DNA from: Notospermus geniculatus
Taxonomy: Eukaryota > Nemertea > Pilidiophora > Heteronemertea > Lineidae
NCBI GenBank assembly: GCA_002633025.1
Contig: NMRB01000916.1
Coordinates: 114,661-178,660 of the forward strand
DNA: 64,000 bases
Direction of reading: 5' to 3'
A program made the position numbers and the translations under genes. Shown in pieces: positions 35,332 through 48,860 of the stretch; positions within the stretch are counted from its first letter, which is position 1, and each line of letters begins with the position of its first letter. The notes below the pieces were generated by a model, which worked only from the letters and a program-made list of their open reading frames with translations, ran no database searches and was not told where the DNA came from.

Positions 35332-35334
35332 TAC

Positions 35335-37111
35335 ACGACTGTGCATCATGCGTCTTATGGGTAACCGTAGAAGTGCTTTCGGATCCTTCCTAAAATTCCA
35401 ATTTGAAGAACTCAGATCCTCCCTAATCCCCTTTGCAAAATGCCCACCTACAGCACATGGCAACGTGAAGTAGAGAGGCATATATCAGTCTTCATCCACT
35501 CACTGAGGCTACTGATACGCCGAAGCTTCTGATCGAGACAGGTCTGAGAAAGCTTCTCTGAATCTTTACGTCGGCAACAAGATTGGCTTATCTCTTCTAT
35601 TTGAACAGGTGATTACTTTCAAACATAGCTCTGTGTACATTTCAGCGACTGACTCCCAGCAAACGTATTATTTGAACAACTAACAGCCTGCAAGTGCGCC
35701 ATCTGTTTACATTGGATACGCGACTTGAATAGTTCATTTCAATCTCGTGTGCTGCGATACCTTTAGAGTCGTATTCTTCAATTCGCTGCTGCTGCGATTT
35801 GCAGTATCGGTATACGGTTTTGAATTTTGCATTTTGTATTTTTTGTAATGCGTTAAACTCTGAAACTAAAAGTGACGGGGTTTGAATTCAACATCCAGGG
35901 TGATGGCTGCTTACACCAAATCAAATAATGATCGGTGGAGGGTCAGCTCTGAGTCTTTGCCAGGCAACTCTTCCCTTGCAGCTTGCAAAAGGTGGGTGGC
36001 CGTAGCGCTTACGTTCTACAACACGTTCATTCATCATCTTTCACCGGTGTGAAATAACCATATGAACGAAGAGCAGGCATCATTCCTGTGTGTGTTTTGT
36101 TGGAAGTACCTTGACTTGCAGCTGTTCCGGTCGTTCAACCATCTCCAGAACACCAGAACACCTTTGAGCATGTTGAACGACCCGACCTGCCTGAACCATT
36201 TACCATTCATATTTTCATCACTGGAAGATTTCTTTTCTTGCCGACATCTGCACCGGAAGACCGAAGATTTCTATCCTGAAAGAGACCTGTCCAGAGTCTC
36301 ATGCGGACAGTGGGATTCGAACTAGGGAACTCATGACCGCTAGCCAGACTACTGAGGCGATGTGAGGGTTGATTCTCCATGCATTTCAGTTGGCATTTCC
36401 AGTACAAATTATTTACTCCAGGATTGACGACTGTTGCTTCAACAGGATATTTCCCTTCGTAAATTGGTAAAGACGTAAGCTGATGAGCTAAAATTATTAG
36501 TCCAGTTCTTTCAAAGCATTTAGAAGATGGCAGCCTATCGGATCGACGGTATGGAATTAATGAAAATTTCATTTGATCTGTTTTCGTAATCTCCAATGCT
36601 ATTATTGTTAAATTGGCGATTCATCTTGGTTCCATTGACGGTAACTAAAAGAGACAACTTCACAGGTACGACGCAAAATAGAATGACAGGTTTTAAGATG
36701 CAGATGATGTTTGGTCTGTTCTACTGATCCGTTTGTAAACGATTCGAACGAGTTCGCGTCTTTGGTGAAAAATTTGAAACAACGTCGCATGTCGTTCACC
36801 TCTGCTGTCGTTTCGATTCCCGGCCGTAGTTGCTTCACTCGGCTCAGAGAATGTAGTTTCTGGAGCTCCAGTTTCCTCTCCGTTGCATGGTGGAGCTCAC
36901 GACGTCATATTTGACACGCTCAACCTTGAAATCCATAAGAAAAACGAACTCTTCGGCAAGTCCGTTCTCCGAGCCCAGTTTGGTAAAAGAATCGTTTCCA
37001 ACAAATTCGCTGAAGCCAACCAACACCACGTATGAACCTCAGGCTTGCACTTCAGTGCGAGTTTACTTGCCCCGTCATCTCCGCCAGTTCTTACATGATC
37101 TTCGCCTTAGC
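35335..37111. other. mostly unassigned sequence
   Basis: Only one open stretch (36778-37035, plus) looks faintly protein-like; see that entry. Confidence 0.35.
36778..37035 (+). other. unrecognised open stretch, 85 codons, no start
   Basis: Open between TGA at 36775 and TGA at 37033 with a peptide including HDVIFDTLNLEIHKKNELFG and GKRIVSNKFAEANQHHV. Charged-hydrophobic alternation is coding-like, but there is no ATG, no firm acceptor, and an opposing frame is also open. It could be a decayed exon or transposon piece. Confidence 0.2.
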
Positions 37112-37246
37112 CTAGGGATACACTGAACGCGATTTACCCCATCGCGCGCGATTTTCGCACGAATCTCTTTGTTTCGGAGGCATTGCGGCATGAAATAACA
37201 AAGAAACAACGCGCGCGATGGGTAAATCGCGTTCAGTGTATCCCTA
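37112..37246. mobile_element. foldback MITE with CTAGGGATACACTGAACGCG ends
   Basis: Nearly perfect inverted arms of about 42 bp, ending in a GCGCGCG core, around a short loop. Confidence 0.8.
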
Positions 37247-38136
37247 GCCTTACTTAGCCTACTCATTCCACCGTCTGTCAAATGCATCATCATGGCAAAT
37301 GGCTATGATTTCAAATCCAAATGATTACCTTTCCGTGCGGATGAACGTCATCGAACCAGTGGAACATGAAATCAAACCTGCGCTCGCTCTTGACGTGGGT
37401 TATTATGATTTATTCAAGGCGACAGATTGTCTACCGTTGGGATTTCTCTGGCCATTACATTCTGCTAAAACCCATTACTGGTTTGGGGCCTTTTAGTGCA
37501 ATTTGTAAAAAAAATGATTTGTTACCTGTGCGTGAAAATGACGCATGAGTCTCTAGAGTGTTCGATCGGCAAGTCAACCCTGGCGACACTGGCAGAGGTG
37601 AATATGTAATCAAGAATGAAATATCAAATCGACTACGGTGATCACAGTACTTGAATATACGTTGGTTGCGGGAATGTTTCCTGCGTTTCAATAGGTAAAA
37701 GACTAAAGTGTACTTATAACGTATGACTTAACGTCCATGAAGCTTTCCTACGCCAACCATGATTGGTGAATAACCTGTCACGTGACAATATATAGGTTAC
37801 GGATACGTTATCTTTACGTTACGCTAATGAATAGAAAGCCAGCCCATTTACACTCGACTCCGCCTGCGGGACCATCATGGTCAATGAAATGGGTTGACCC
37901 GTACACAACTATTTTGCATAACGCGTCTGGTCGAGTGAATGCAATTATAGATTTGGTCTGTTTCATGATTAGTAACACTAACAGCAATAAAGGTGGCGTA
38001 ATTGTTTTTATGGACGTGCGGAGGGATTGGGGGTTATAACAAGAGAAAGAGCGGCCTTGTTGTGACAGTATGGATAGGCTGCATTTTTTCCTCTGCTTCC
38101 CCCTCCGNTGAGTTCAACCGGTGATCGAACCCGCAT

Positions 38137-38480
38137 CAGGGGCGCAGGCTGGGGGGTGCACGCGCATTTCGCCCCCCCCCCCAAAAGTTTCAGAGTTCCG
38201 CTTAAGAAGTGTTGAAAAATAAAAGACCCCTGTTTTCACAGTTCAGCTGGGTCACATGTTGCAACAGATGGCAGGTTCATCGTACATGTACATCTACTAG
38301 TTGTGTCAGGAAGATAGTAAAACGAAAGTCCGACTCTTTGAATTTAGTCAATTTAGTCTTTGAATTTAGTCAAAAACATGCAGAACGTTACTTTCGTTTT
38401 TTTTTCTGCAGTGGAGTTCCTATGAGTGCACCCCCCGGCCTACCCCCAGCCTCACACCAGGGACCAGCCTAAGCCCCTGC
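38137..38480. mobile_element. CAGGGGCG-ended element, copy 3 (diverged)
   Basis: Ends caggggcgcaggctgg and accagcctaagcccctg; the interior keeps cagagttccgctt and a C-run, but the middle differs from copies 1 and 2. Confidence 0.65.
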
Positions 38481-38977
38481 GCACCCGACATATCGCTAAG
38501 TTCTTGACTTTCCCTGCGCAATTGCCATGCTTCCTGAGGCCAGTGAGGGATTTGTATCTCCCCTCTCGCCTGCCATGGCAAACTTCATTTTTTATTGCGC
38601 GAGTCAAGACACATGCTTTCATATTGGACGAGTAAACAAGAATTAGAACGACGGTCTGGATGTACTCAACAGTATGTCTCATTTCTTATAATGCAGTCAT
38701 TACCCAGCAAAACTTAACGAGGCATTCATTTTGCCCAGTCCACAACTATCTCATTCATATTCACACGGAGGCTTGTCCTAAAGTCTGATGTGAACCAATC
38801 ACGAGCTGCACGCTGCCAGACGTTGCATATTATCAAGGTTACGTTGACCACCGCAGCGCCACTCTGGTGGAAAATGACGGCGTAACCAATCACATTCCAG
38901 GTTACAAGCTGAACGTAGCCGAACGGTCATTATAAGTAACCGTACCGTCCACTTTAGTCTTTTACCTAAGGGAACCC

Positions 38978-40012
38978 TGACCGATGAAGTCGTTACCTTG
39001 ACTTGTCTAAGGAATGTCATCAGACTGATGAAGACATCACCTTGTCTAAGGAACGTCGTCAGACCGATGAAGTGGTCACCTCGTCTAAGGAACGCTGTCA
39101 GATTGATGACGTGGTCACCTTGTCTAAGGAACGCCATCAGACCGATGAAGTGGTCACCTTGTCTAAGGAACGCTGTCAGATTGATGACGTGGTCACCTTG
39201 TCTAAGGAACGCCATCAGACCGATGAAGTGGTCACCTTGTCTAAGGAACGCTGTCAGATTGATGACGTGGTCACCTTGTCTAAGGAACGCCATCAGACCG
39301 ATGAAGTGGTCACCTTGTCTAAGGAACGCTGTCAGATTGATGACGTGGTCACCTTGTCTAAGGAACGCCATCAGACCGATGAAGTGGTCACCTTGTCTAA
39401 GGAACGCTGTCAGATTGATGACGTGGTCACCTTGTCTAAGGAACGCCATCAGACCGATGAAGTGGTCACCTTGTCTAAGGAACGCTGTCAGATTGATGAC
39501 GTGGTCACCTTGTCTAAGGAACGCCATCAGACCGATGAAGTGGTCACCTTGTCTAAGGAACGCTGTCAGATTGATGACGTGGTCACCTTGTCTAAGGAAC
39601 GCCATCAGACCGATGAAGTGGTCACCTTGTCTAAGGAACGCTGTCAGACTGATGAAGTGGTCACCTCGTCTAAGGAACGCTGTCAGACTGATGAAGTGGT
39701 CACCTTGTCTAAGGAATGCCATCAGACCGATGAAGTGGTCACCTCGTCTAGGAATGCCGTTAAACCGATGAAGTCGTCACCTCGTCTAAGGAACGCCATC
39801 AGACCAATGAAGTGGTCACCTTGTCTAAGGAACGCCGTCAGACCAATGAAGTGGTCACCTCGACTAAGGAACGCCGTCAGACCGATGAAGTGGTCACCTT
39901 GTCTAAAGAATGCCGTCAGACCGATGAAGTGGTCATCTTGTCTAAAGAATGCCGTCAGACCGATGAAGTGGTCATCTTGTCTAAAGAATGCCGTCAGACT
40001 GTCAGATGAAGT
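38978..40012. repeat. 39-bp minisatellite with 78-bp higher-order repeat
   Basis: About 26 monomers of gatgaagtggtcaccttgtc plus taaggaacgccatcagacc. In the core (about 39069-39650) two monomer types alternate: A (gccatcagaccgatgaag) and B (gctgtcagattgatgacg). The resulting 78-bp dimers are essentially identical, and the B type recurs seven times. Edge monomers are more diverged. The 39-bp period is divisible by three and free of stops, so several long frames appear on both strands. A one-base deletion near 39750 shifts the plus frame, arguing against coding. Confidence 0.95.
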
Positions 40013-40532
40013 CTCACCTTGTGTATATATAAGGACAACGACGTGAACCCTTTCTCATTCTCAGAGATGACAATACCTTAACCATACCACGATACTTTCA
40101 GGTGAATCTAACCAGACTCATGAACACCTTACCATTGACTGTACCCATTGTATACTTTTGTGAGAATAGCATTCGAAACGATATTGCAACGTTCTCTGTT
40201 GTTGTACCTCGTTACTTAGCAACTTAATGACTACCGTCATCTAGCAAAGAGGTGCTTGATTTACTCACTCGTCTCTAAGGGTTCACTGCGAAAATACTCG
40301 GTCCTTTGATCAAAACATTCAATGATCATGGTGTGTGGAATCCCATTTCATTTGGTGATGGAGATGTGGTGATAGTGAATGAGCAATGCGTGTTTGTAGT
40401 CTGTCTGTACGGTGTGTTAGTGATGCTTGGCGCAAAAAAACACAAAATGAGGTGCACAGTGTCAATCGTTTAAGTATTTTCAATCACCAGTAGAAGCATG
40501 CCGAGCTTCTGTCGGTTTTCATCAGTCGCATA

Positions 40533-40792
40533 CGCTGAACAACTCTGCTTGGTCAAAATGACGAACTTAGGTTCGTTTTCCATTAATCACCAAACTGGGT
40601 ATCTAATTCGTCGAAATGACAAATCCACGGTTCGTCACTTTGACGAACCCTTGTTGTATCTCAAACAATCTCTAAAGGTTCGTCAAAATGACGAACCGTG
40701 GATTGTCATTTGGACGAATTAGATACTCAGTTTGGTGATAAATGGAAAACGAACCTAAGTTCGTCATTTTGACGAAGCAGAATTTTTCAGTG
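40533..40792. mobile_element. 260-bp foldback MITE, TA-flanked
   Basis: Arms of about 110 bp share tctgcttsgtcaaaatgacg, gaacttaggttcgttttcc and aattcgtc; the outer ends sit next to TA on both sides. Confidence 0.75.
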
Positions 40793-43720
40793 TAGCTAAC
40801 TTCCCAATGAGTTTGGCAATGAGTCTGAACACCAGTTTGTACCCTGGGATGGAGATGGAGATGCTTCCTCGGTTTTGGGGGCTTAGCACTTGCAAATGCC
40901 AATAATGAAGTGGATAACTTTTTGGTAATCTTTGTAGCAAAACTTCTTCTCTTCAAACATGTTTTGGTAAAAAAACCAAACAACGGGAAGGTGAATGTCA
41001 GAATCTTATTCTCAGTATGTGCAACATTTTCAGCAAAGGATCCGTCCTCCGAGAGGCAAATTTGCCCAGTTGTATGGTACATGTACCTATTCGTACACAC
41101 TTATATATTTGCTGCATACTGTATTTAATCAGGAGAATGCATGATGCAGACGTACGGAAACACTGTAAGCAGTTTTAATATGTATCAACCATTGGGACAA
41201 ATAATCATTATGATATATTGACGAAATAATTACAAATGACATAAATTATCAAATACAAAGGGGAATTAGCCATCTGTGGCTGATTTCATTCACGGCACAA
41301 TATATTGTATGTAATAAGTCGTATACAGAATATAATTTTGCTGGGAGATGATTGTGTGTGATTGTTCGTCAGGTGATGTGAAATCTCAGCGCCGTGTTCT
41401 GTTTCCTGCGGGTAAATTTCGTCGGACGAATGTTGTAGGTGATGCTGTATAGCAGTAGCAGTAGCACAAAGGTAAGACCATGGCTTATCCTTTGAATATG
41501 TGCAGTAGGCCTAGCATGGGTACACGCATTAGCATGTCGGTGACGGTAATGACAGACCAAAATGGCAGTAAATTGTACGTAAATAAGGTCATAGAGGTCT
41601 GGCATTGCCGAGTCCAACTTCTCCTGTTGGTGATGATCGGCATTGCTGACCACACAGCAGGCTGTTGATATCTTCGAATCGAAGTCCTCACACTGTCATG
41701 CTTCTAGTGGTATGATAATGAGGAGCTAAATCCCAGTGGCAAAATCAGGTCCCTGTGACTTGACAACTGCGATTTCGGTGTATACATAGATATTCGTATT
41801 TCTGATGGCGTTCTGACACCATTACGTCATCCATCTCATCTTTTTCCCCTTTCTCCAGTAAGACAAACATGGAAGTCATGGAGTGTCTTGCAAGACCCGA
41901 TGCAAGAGTATGATCAATTGTATCTGCATCACTCCGAACCTGATAATTAGCCGCTGACCAACAACCCCATGACATTACGACGGCCAGATGCCTCAGGGCC
42001 CCAAATTATAAGTCGTTCACCTCCTCGGCTCGTACATGTACTTTACACGTTCTACGAATATTTTTTACTAAAGCACGATATTATCACGATGATTTCTGCC
42101 GTACGTGCGTATTCGCTTTGTTTTCAATCCAATGTAACACATGTATTATGTTATCAGGACCTATTCTACATCTGTCCATTATGTATGTACGTGCGCACCT
42201 GTGCTATAGACAAAATCATTATCTGATTTGACGACTGTGATTGTCAGCCATGTCAGCTGTATCCTTGGTTACTTCATGCAGAGGCGGCTTCACTGACCAT
42301 CAAAGTACATCCATAGCGTTTAATGCCGCCATTTACATGTAACCCCATCTAGTGTTTGGAGTATAGCAGCAGAAACACTGTGAAGTCACATTTGAGAGGT
42401 CATAGAACAGATGCCAAAATTAATAGGGCAGTCAGCCGCGCTTATTGCCAATTGCTTATTGCAAAGTTCTAGCGGACCACACAAAAGAAAATTCGCTTGA
42501 TTGGTGCTCAATCATGAATGGGTCCGGCATTGAATTGGAGGGTAGTGACTCCTATTGGTCAACTGACTGACCCCAGCTCCTCTGAAGAACGACAGAGCAT
42601 GTCTTTTGAGAGTGCATCACAAAGGTGCGTGGCAGGCCTACTAAGAATATTGGCAGAATCGAGTCTGTCATTTGTGTCAGTGCGATGATCGAAAATGGCG
42701 GATGAACCGCATCTTCAAATTTTCCATAAAAAACCACAGCGAATTTTTCTGAAAAATCCCCGGTCATCATCATCAGAAAGAATAGCTGCAAATGCACCAC
42801 TCAGACGTCATCAAGAAACAATTGCTTTCTTCGATAACGTCACTGTATCAATAGTCTTCTTGCTCAACTACAGAACTCGTAGGACGAGTGTAATTTAACG
42901 CCTTGAGTGACTTTCTTCGAAGCCATTTGAGGCAATTCAACGCCTTATTACAGATATCAGAATAATGGGTCCTAAGTGGTCGTGCTGATAATGAAAAGGA
43001 ATCATTAAATTGCCGTGGAGAGGCCCGTGATTGGATGCTGACGCTAGCTTTTTCATCCGTCTCCCGTTTTCGTGGTAGGCTATGAGGTCTTCTGAGAAAG
43101 TTTGGCAGACACCGCTGGCAGTAATGACTCGTGCTGTTCAAACATTCCGACATCCATGGTATACGATGACCTATCGATGTGCTTCAAAACTGCATTATTA
43201 AACACGAAGGATTCATTACCAATGCTGTAGTACTTATTTTTTTTCTACTTTCAATGCCATTGCATGTTCCACTTCAAACTTCTGCATAATTCAACGCTCC
43301 TCAAATATTTGTCTGTCAAACAGATGGCAGGCTTAAACCCACCGAAATCAATCCCACAGCTTGAGTGACGCTCAACTATAGACATGATTGGCACTGAATG
43401 CTCTATTCAGATGAGAGAGAGCATTCCGGATATGTTTTAGAGTTGATTAATGCAGAGACACGTACGGTCACTTGGAAATCAAGGGAAATCAGTCAGTGCT
43501 CGCCATTGCTTTGATTGACCGTTCACATGCTTTTCACCAATGTTTGAAAAATCAGTCATCGCCATAACTGTTGCCGAACCAATCAGGGCCCGTATCGGTG
43601 CTGTCGTCAGAGCTCATGACTCATGCGGAACGTAGGCTACCAATCAGAGCCCTTCTTCCGATTGATGAACCAATCAGAAACCTTGTTACCGAACTAAAGG
43701 AATTTCAATTCTGTCCGTTT
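40793..43720. other. no gene recognised
   Basis: An ATGGCGGATGAACC context at 42695 opens 67 codons but has no good donor. Otherwise unremarkable. Confidence 0.35.
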
Positions 43721-43729
43721 CTGAACGTT

Positions 43730-44110
43730 TCACCCACGCACACATTACAGGAATCTGTGACTTTATTCACAAAGCACAAAGGGCATGCAGATCTTTTGTC
43801 AGGCTGAGAGTTAACAATAGGTTTCCCTCAAATGGACTATAGGTCCCAGGACAATAAGGTTGCAAGGACCTTATTCACAAAGCACCCGTAACTTTAAGGG
43901 CACGCAGAACTTTTGTCGGGCTGACAGTGAACAATAGGTTCCGCCAAATGGGTAATAGTTTTCTCACAACGATAACTTAATATTCGCTCCCGGACCTTAT
44001 TCGCTCCCGTAACTTTGACGGAAGTCCTTTGTCAGGCTGATAGTGAACAATAAGGTTGGCAGCAAATGGACAATAGTTGACGCACTGCATCAAATTAAGA
44101 AAGTTTCGTG
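43730..44110. repeat. ~125-bp tandem repeat, three degenerate units
   Basis: Words cttttgtc.ggctga.agt.aacaatagg, caaatgg..aatag and ccttattc.caaagcac recur three times before the nested MITEs. Confidence 0.7.
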
Positions 44111-44123
44111 AATAAGGTCCCAG

Positions 44124-45021
44124 GGCCCACATTCATAAAACTACTAAGTCTAAGTGTGACACTGATCCTTTGTTCAACACAAAAGATAAGTATCACACTT
44201 AGACTTAAGGGCCCGTATGCACCAAGGTGGTTTAAAATTTGGCTTAAACCTAGATTTACTAATCATGGATTAAGCGTGGATTAAATCATCCGAACTTGAA
44301 CCTGCACCAACCTAGTTAAACCACAGATTAAGTTGTCCATGGTTCATCCATGGTTGAACCAATTTCATAACATAAATGGTTATTACCAATGGATTAGGTC
44401 ACACTCTGTGGACACGATGCCATTGTAATATGCTGTGGCAAAAATGAATTAATCCAAGTTTAAACCCTCCCCTCTACCGAGCAATTGCTTGGGATACCGG
44501 TTTCACTATCCGGCTGACTGTAGTTTGGTGAACACCTGCAAGATCACAACCTGTCATCTGGAAATGACCTGTGGCGTAAAATCGTAGCGTAAGTAAAAGC
44601 CAGCGTTCCTGTTGGAGTTGGGTGTAATCTCTTCTTCTATCCAATCCAAAATTACATGTACCAAAACGTTCTCCTTGGTGAAGCGGTATCTTTTGTGGAA
44701 ATCACATCTCTAAACTCCTCCATCGGATTGCTCCTATCTCGAATCAGCCGTTCTGGCCATTGGAAATTGTCAACTTGTTCAAGAGCGTCGGTCCAGTCCA
44801 TCTAGTCACTTCGATCACTTCGTCAAAAATGGCTTAATCCAAGTTTAAACCTACCCCTTGACAGGTTTAGAATAATCTGTGATTTAAACACCGGATAAAA
44901 ATTAATCCTTGTTGGTGCAGGCGGATTAATTTTTTAAACCATACTTAAAACTAGTTTAAGCCTAATCTAAGGTTTATCCACGTTGGTGCATACGGGCCAA
45001 GTAGTTTTATGAATATGGGCC
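44124..45021. mobile_element. outer GGCCC-ended MITE, interrupted
   Basis: Ends GGCCCACATTCATAAAACTA and inverse GAATATGGGCC, flanked by CAG (44121-44123, 45022-45024). An inner palindrome tctaagtgtgacac / tatcacacttaga. A second element (44210-44998) is inserted near its right end. Confidence 0.85.
44210..44998. mobile_element. inner GGCCCG-ended element nested in the previous one
   Basis: Ends GGCCCGTATGCACCAAGGTGG and its inverse, flanked by AAG duplicates (44207-44209, 44999-45001). Internal subrepeats ggattaa and taaacc. About 300 bp of non-palindromic interior may be a relic of a longer parent; no transposase frame recognised. Confidence 0.85.
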
Positions 45022-45024
45022 CAG

Positions 45025-48000
45025 GGCCGTAGTAGATTATGAGACCAGTTCTTGGAGCATCTTCAAGGTCTGTGCTTTTCTCAAATAGCACATTTTGACG
45101 CTGCTGGTCATAAAGACACTTTTTGCGGTTGACATTTCACTGCACTGCAAAGGTCAAGTACAAAGTCAGGACTTCGGTCCTCAATTTTAGGGCTTAGAAT
45201 ACTAACATCTAGACACGGCACTCATTATATCAAGCTTCCTGTGAAACAAAACTTGATATTCCTAGCGTTTATATCATAATGGCCATCTTATACGATTGAC
45301 CACACCCACATTGACCAGTGACTGGGAACAATCGACCACACGTCTTCCTCACGCCCAGCCATTGTGGTGACTGCTCCAAAAGCTTATTGATCTGATTAAT
45401 TTCCGTCCGATTTCTCTTTCCGTCTGTGACTCGTTCCTTTAACCGAGTACCACATGGATGTCGCTGACAGACTCTGGTACTCGCCCCCAGGGCTTCTACG
45501 TTGCAGTATGCTCTAAAGCATTCGTTTGAAGTGCCACCATTTTCAGGTCATGTGTTCAGTTCATGTGATCACGTTACCATGGTCACAGCGAATCAGATGA
45601 GCGCCCGTCGCCGTGTGACAGAAAAGCAGCCAATCAGCGTCTGACAAGCGTCGTTTGATCCCAGGCCCTCGTGTGAGGCCCAAGTAGGAGATCATGGAGA
45701 TGGATGCCCTTATCTCGAACCATCAAGATGGCTAGGCCTACACCTTCGGACAACACTTTATCTACGTGAGTGGAGCGTTCCGAAGGTGAAGTGACCTTGA
45801 CATTTCAAGATGGCTGCCCTGTTCTTCATTGCAGCTGCGATTCTCGTGATAACGCAGCCAAGAGCATCCGTCCACATCTAGTGTTATGAACTCCGATGAT
45901 GCATCAGATAAGACATGACAATTTGATCAAGATGAACGACCCAGGAGCCTTGACAGTGATACCATCGTGAATATGCATCTCCAACTCTATTTAACGGTCA
46001 AAATATACGCCCCTACTGTGTGCTATATCATTACTGACCCGTCATTGACGCGCCAGTCAGAAACATATGGCGATATGCCGAGAGACAAGCGCTTGCATCG
46101 GTGATCGATGACCAAATAGCGTGACCGTGGAAGTTCCAACTTGATCCAGTGCTTGGATCTAAATAAACAGGGGAGATGCTCCTTGTACTTAAACGTGAGA
46201 ATGCTAACGGTATGCACAGCTGCTGAATCGATAGAATCTTCTAAATGCGTGCACTGGGATTGTCTGGTTATATTCTGGAAATTTCTTTAGGCCTACCCAC
46301 AGAGTGATAACATGCCCGGAGGAGAAGATTGCGCGTGTGTGGGGTGGGGAGTTATTATTGTTGTTGAGATAATGCAAGGATCGATTCGAGGCAGTTGTGT
46401 AGAGTGGAACCTCTATATAAGAAACATCTTCCTTGAGACTCAGAAGGATGTTCTGTATTGAGAGGTGTCCCGATTACAGAGGTCAAAACGAAAAACGGCC
46501 ATTTTGGGACTGAACTTTGGTGATCTTCATGGAGAAGTGTCGTTAAAAGATGTACCATTGGCAGAGGTCCAGAAAAGACATGAGACCGAATAGATAATTA
46601 TGTTGATGGTACCCCATATCGATATTTTTTCGCGACTGTCTGGTATGGTTTTATTGTTCCCCAGAGAAATTTCTGTGGAGGGACGGCGAAGGCTGGAGCT
46701 TTCATATCAACACCGTACACGTATCTTGTCATTTTTAAGAATGTTAGGGAATGGAAAGAGAAGAGGTTACTGCTAAAAATCCATTAGCGACTCGTGTTTA
46801 TGTATTGATAAGGGGATATCATAGAAATTCTCTGGAGGGAGGCTGAAGTGGGAAACATTTTAAGAGATTGCTACTCCTTTTTTGCCATGGAGAACTCTTG
46901 GTTTCCCTCGATGTTTTTCAATTACCTAGTCAAACATCCCTGCTTTACAAGTTAATACCCAAACGAAAAGGCCGCAGGAACCACCTTTTCATTACAACGA
47001 ATTCATTTCTTAGTGTTGACACCAACTTATTTTTCATAAATGCTGTGGATGGAATCTCCTTTGATGGCACCAATCTTTGCCCAAAGCCGTCCAAAGCTGT
47101 CTATCCACTGAAATTGATTAGCGACACCTTCTTCATGCAGTTTGGGCGTTCATTAAAAACATGAGTTCGTTTTTGTCGCTGTCAGGTAGCGGAGACTGCC
47201 GATGTGTGAGGCTGCAAACCATAGCGTTCTGATTACGGTTCTAATCTGGAAGTCCATCGATCTCGGAGGGGAAGTGGTGGCAGGCTCTTCATGATTTATC
47301 ACACTTCTTTTTGAAGCGTAAGGAAATGATGTGCCGTGATATTTCACCTCTTGCGGCTCATCGAGATAAAAAGACATGAATCGCGGCTTGTATCTTTTGT
47401 GCCTTTGCCATCATATAGCCATCGTCCGTGGGCCAGGAATGCGATTTCTTTCCATTTCATATATGTATTTGTTGCCGACCATCTCCTTAATGTCAGGGTA
47501 GCATACTCAGCCGGTCATTCTCATAGGGAAGGTGACAGCTTGTAACCCTCGAAAGAGGGAAGTGGTGTGATTAGGGCTTACCATAGGTCCTCAATATGGG
47601 AAGGGATATCTTCTCTATCTCCAAGTTGGGCGTTGGTCCAGCCCCTCGATGTTTAATGTCGTGCTGCTAGTACTGGTGACAAACTATCTGCGTAAGCCGG
47701 AGAGATTTTTCCGAAAAACGCTGAGAAGCCATCCTCATCCCAAAATTGTTGTAACGCCAGTACGTCTGGCAACGAAAACAGATGGGTTTGGATGGTATTT
47801 TTTTAAATATCAGTGGTGTGTTTCCATAAGTCGACAATGGGGACCCTAGCTCACTGCCTCAATAGGTGTCACTAGTGAGTGGTTAAAACAATTGAAATGA
47901 AACTGACATCCCGGTCCTGATCAATTTCCCACACAAAAGGCGTCCATCGTATAGGACAGGTGTGACAGGAATCAAAGTCTCCCTGGAATCAAAGTCCGGT

Positions 48001-48535
48001 CCTATTGTTCAGCGAGGGATTAGAATATATGGCTATAGAGACCATGACCATTCGGATATTACCTTACAATAGCGGGCTATTGTTTGGCGGACTTGCATTC
48101 CTAGGACACGTTGATTCCTGTCACACCTGGTTTCGGTGTGCTGCCCTCTGTCGTAGCTAGGATCCCCATTCGGTGGGAGATGTTGCGGGTCAAGTCGATT
48201 ATAGCTGGCCAGCGGTGGGAAGTGACACATCTCCATACATTGCTGCGTACTCCGTGTACACACTCAGTGCACTTCCCACGGCTTGGCCCGCTCTACTTGA
48301 GCCCAATCACCAAACAAAGGATTCTGTTGACAGTGGTCAACACACACCATGATATCTAGGTCTCTGTGTAAAGGTGTCAACACCCACACCTGACTTCCAC
48401 GGAATTCGTTGCCGTGTGCAAACATCATTGCATGCCCCATTATAACATTGTCGGCTGGCCATATGTTGGCATCCTTCTTCTTCTCATTCATGTAGGTAAC
48501 CGTGAAGCTAGGAATCCATTGCTGATTTTCTGCGG
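45025..48535. other. no gene recognised
   Basis: There is a small inverted pair aggtgtgacaggaatcaa (about 47957) / ttgattcctgtcacacct (about 48110). A 98-codon frame at 46868 has no splice or motif support. Confidence 0.4.
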
Positions 48536-48720
48536 TGCGACTTGCTTTGCAACCTGCTACCTGCGATTGAATACGATCGCAAGGAACTGATACCGGTCGC
48601 CGACCGATTGCCGACTGAAATTGACCACATCTTCGCCATTGGTGGAAATCACGTTCGGCGAGTCCACCACGGCGATCGAGTGCAGTTGCAACGCAACCCA
48701 GTTGCAAAGCAAGTCGCAAC
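48536..48720. mobile_element. foldback repeat with TGCGACTTGCTTTGCAAC ends
   Basis: gcgacttgctttgcaacctg at the left and cagttgcaaagcaagtcgc at the right. It accounts for the overlapping open frames on both strands here. Confidence 0.65.
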
Positions 48721-48860
48721 GCAAAATCAGCTTTAGAATCAATGGTGGATTCCTAGCTTAACGTGTCTGAACATCGTTTTCCTGTTGTGACATTTCCACC
48801 CCATGGTTTTCCTCGTTCCTGATAAAATATTTATCGGAGTCTTCCGTCTTCTACTTGCAG

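Noticed and set aside
38978-40012. CRISPR-like array
   Set aside because: Monomers abut with no unique spacers; eukaryotic minisatellite.
39003-40046. 347-codon plus-strand frame (and 307/257-codon partners) as a repeat protein
   Set aside because: It is an artefact of a stop-free 39-bp minisatellite; both strands are open and a 1-bp deletion shifts the frame without a stop.
42695-42898. ATGGCGGATGAACC as a first coding exon
   Set aside because: The start context is good, but no GT donor of quality follows and the peptide has no recognisable feature.
48264-48719. 151-codon minus frame as a gene
   Set aside because: It overlaps a foldback repeat and an opposing frame; no motif or splice support.
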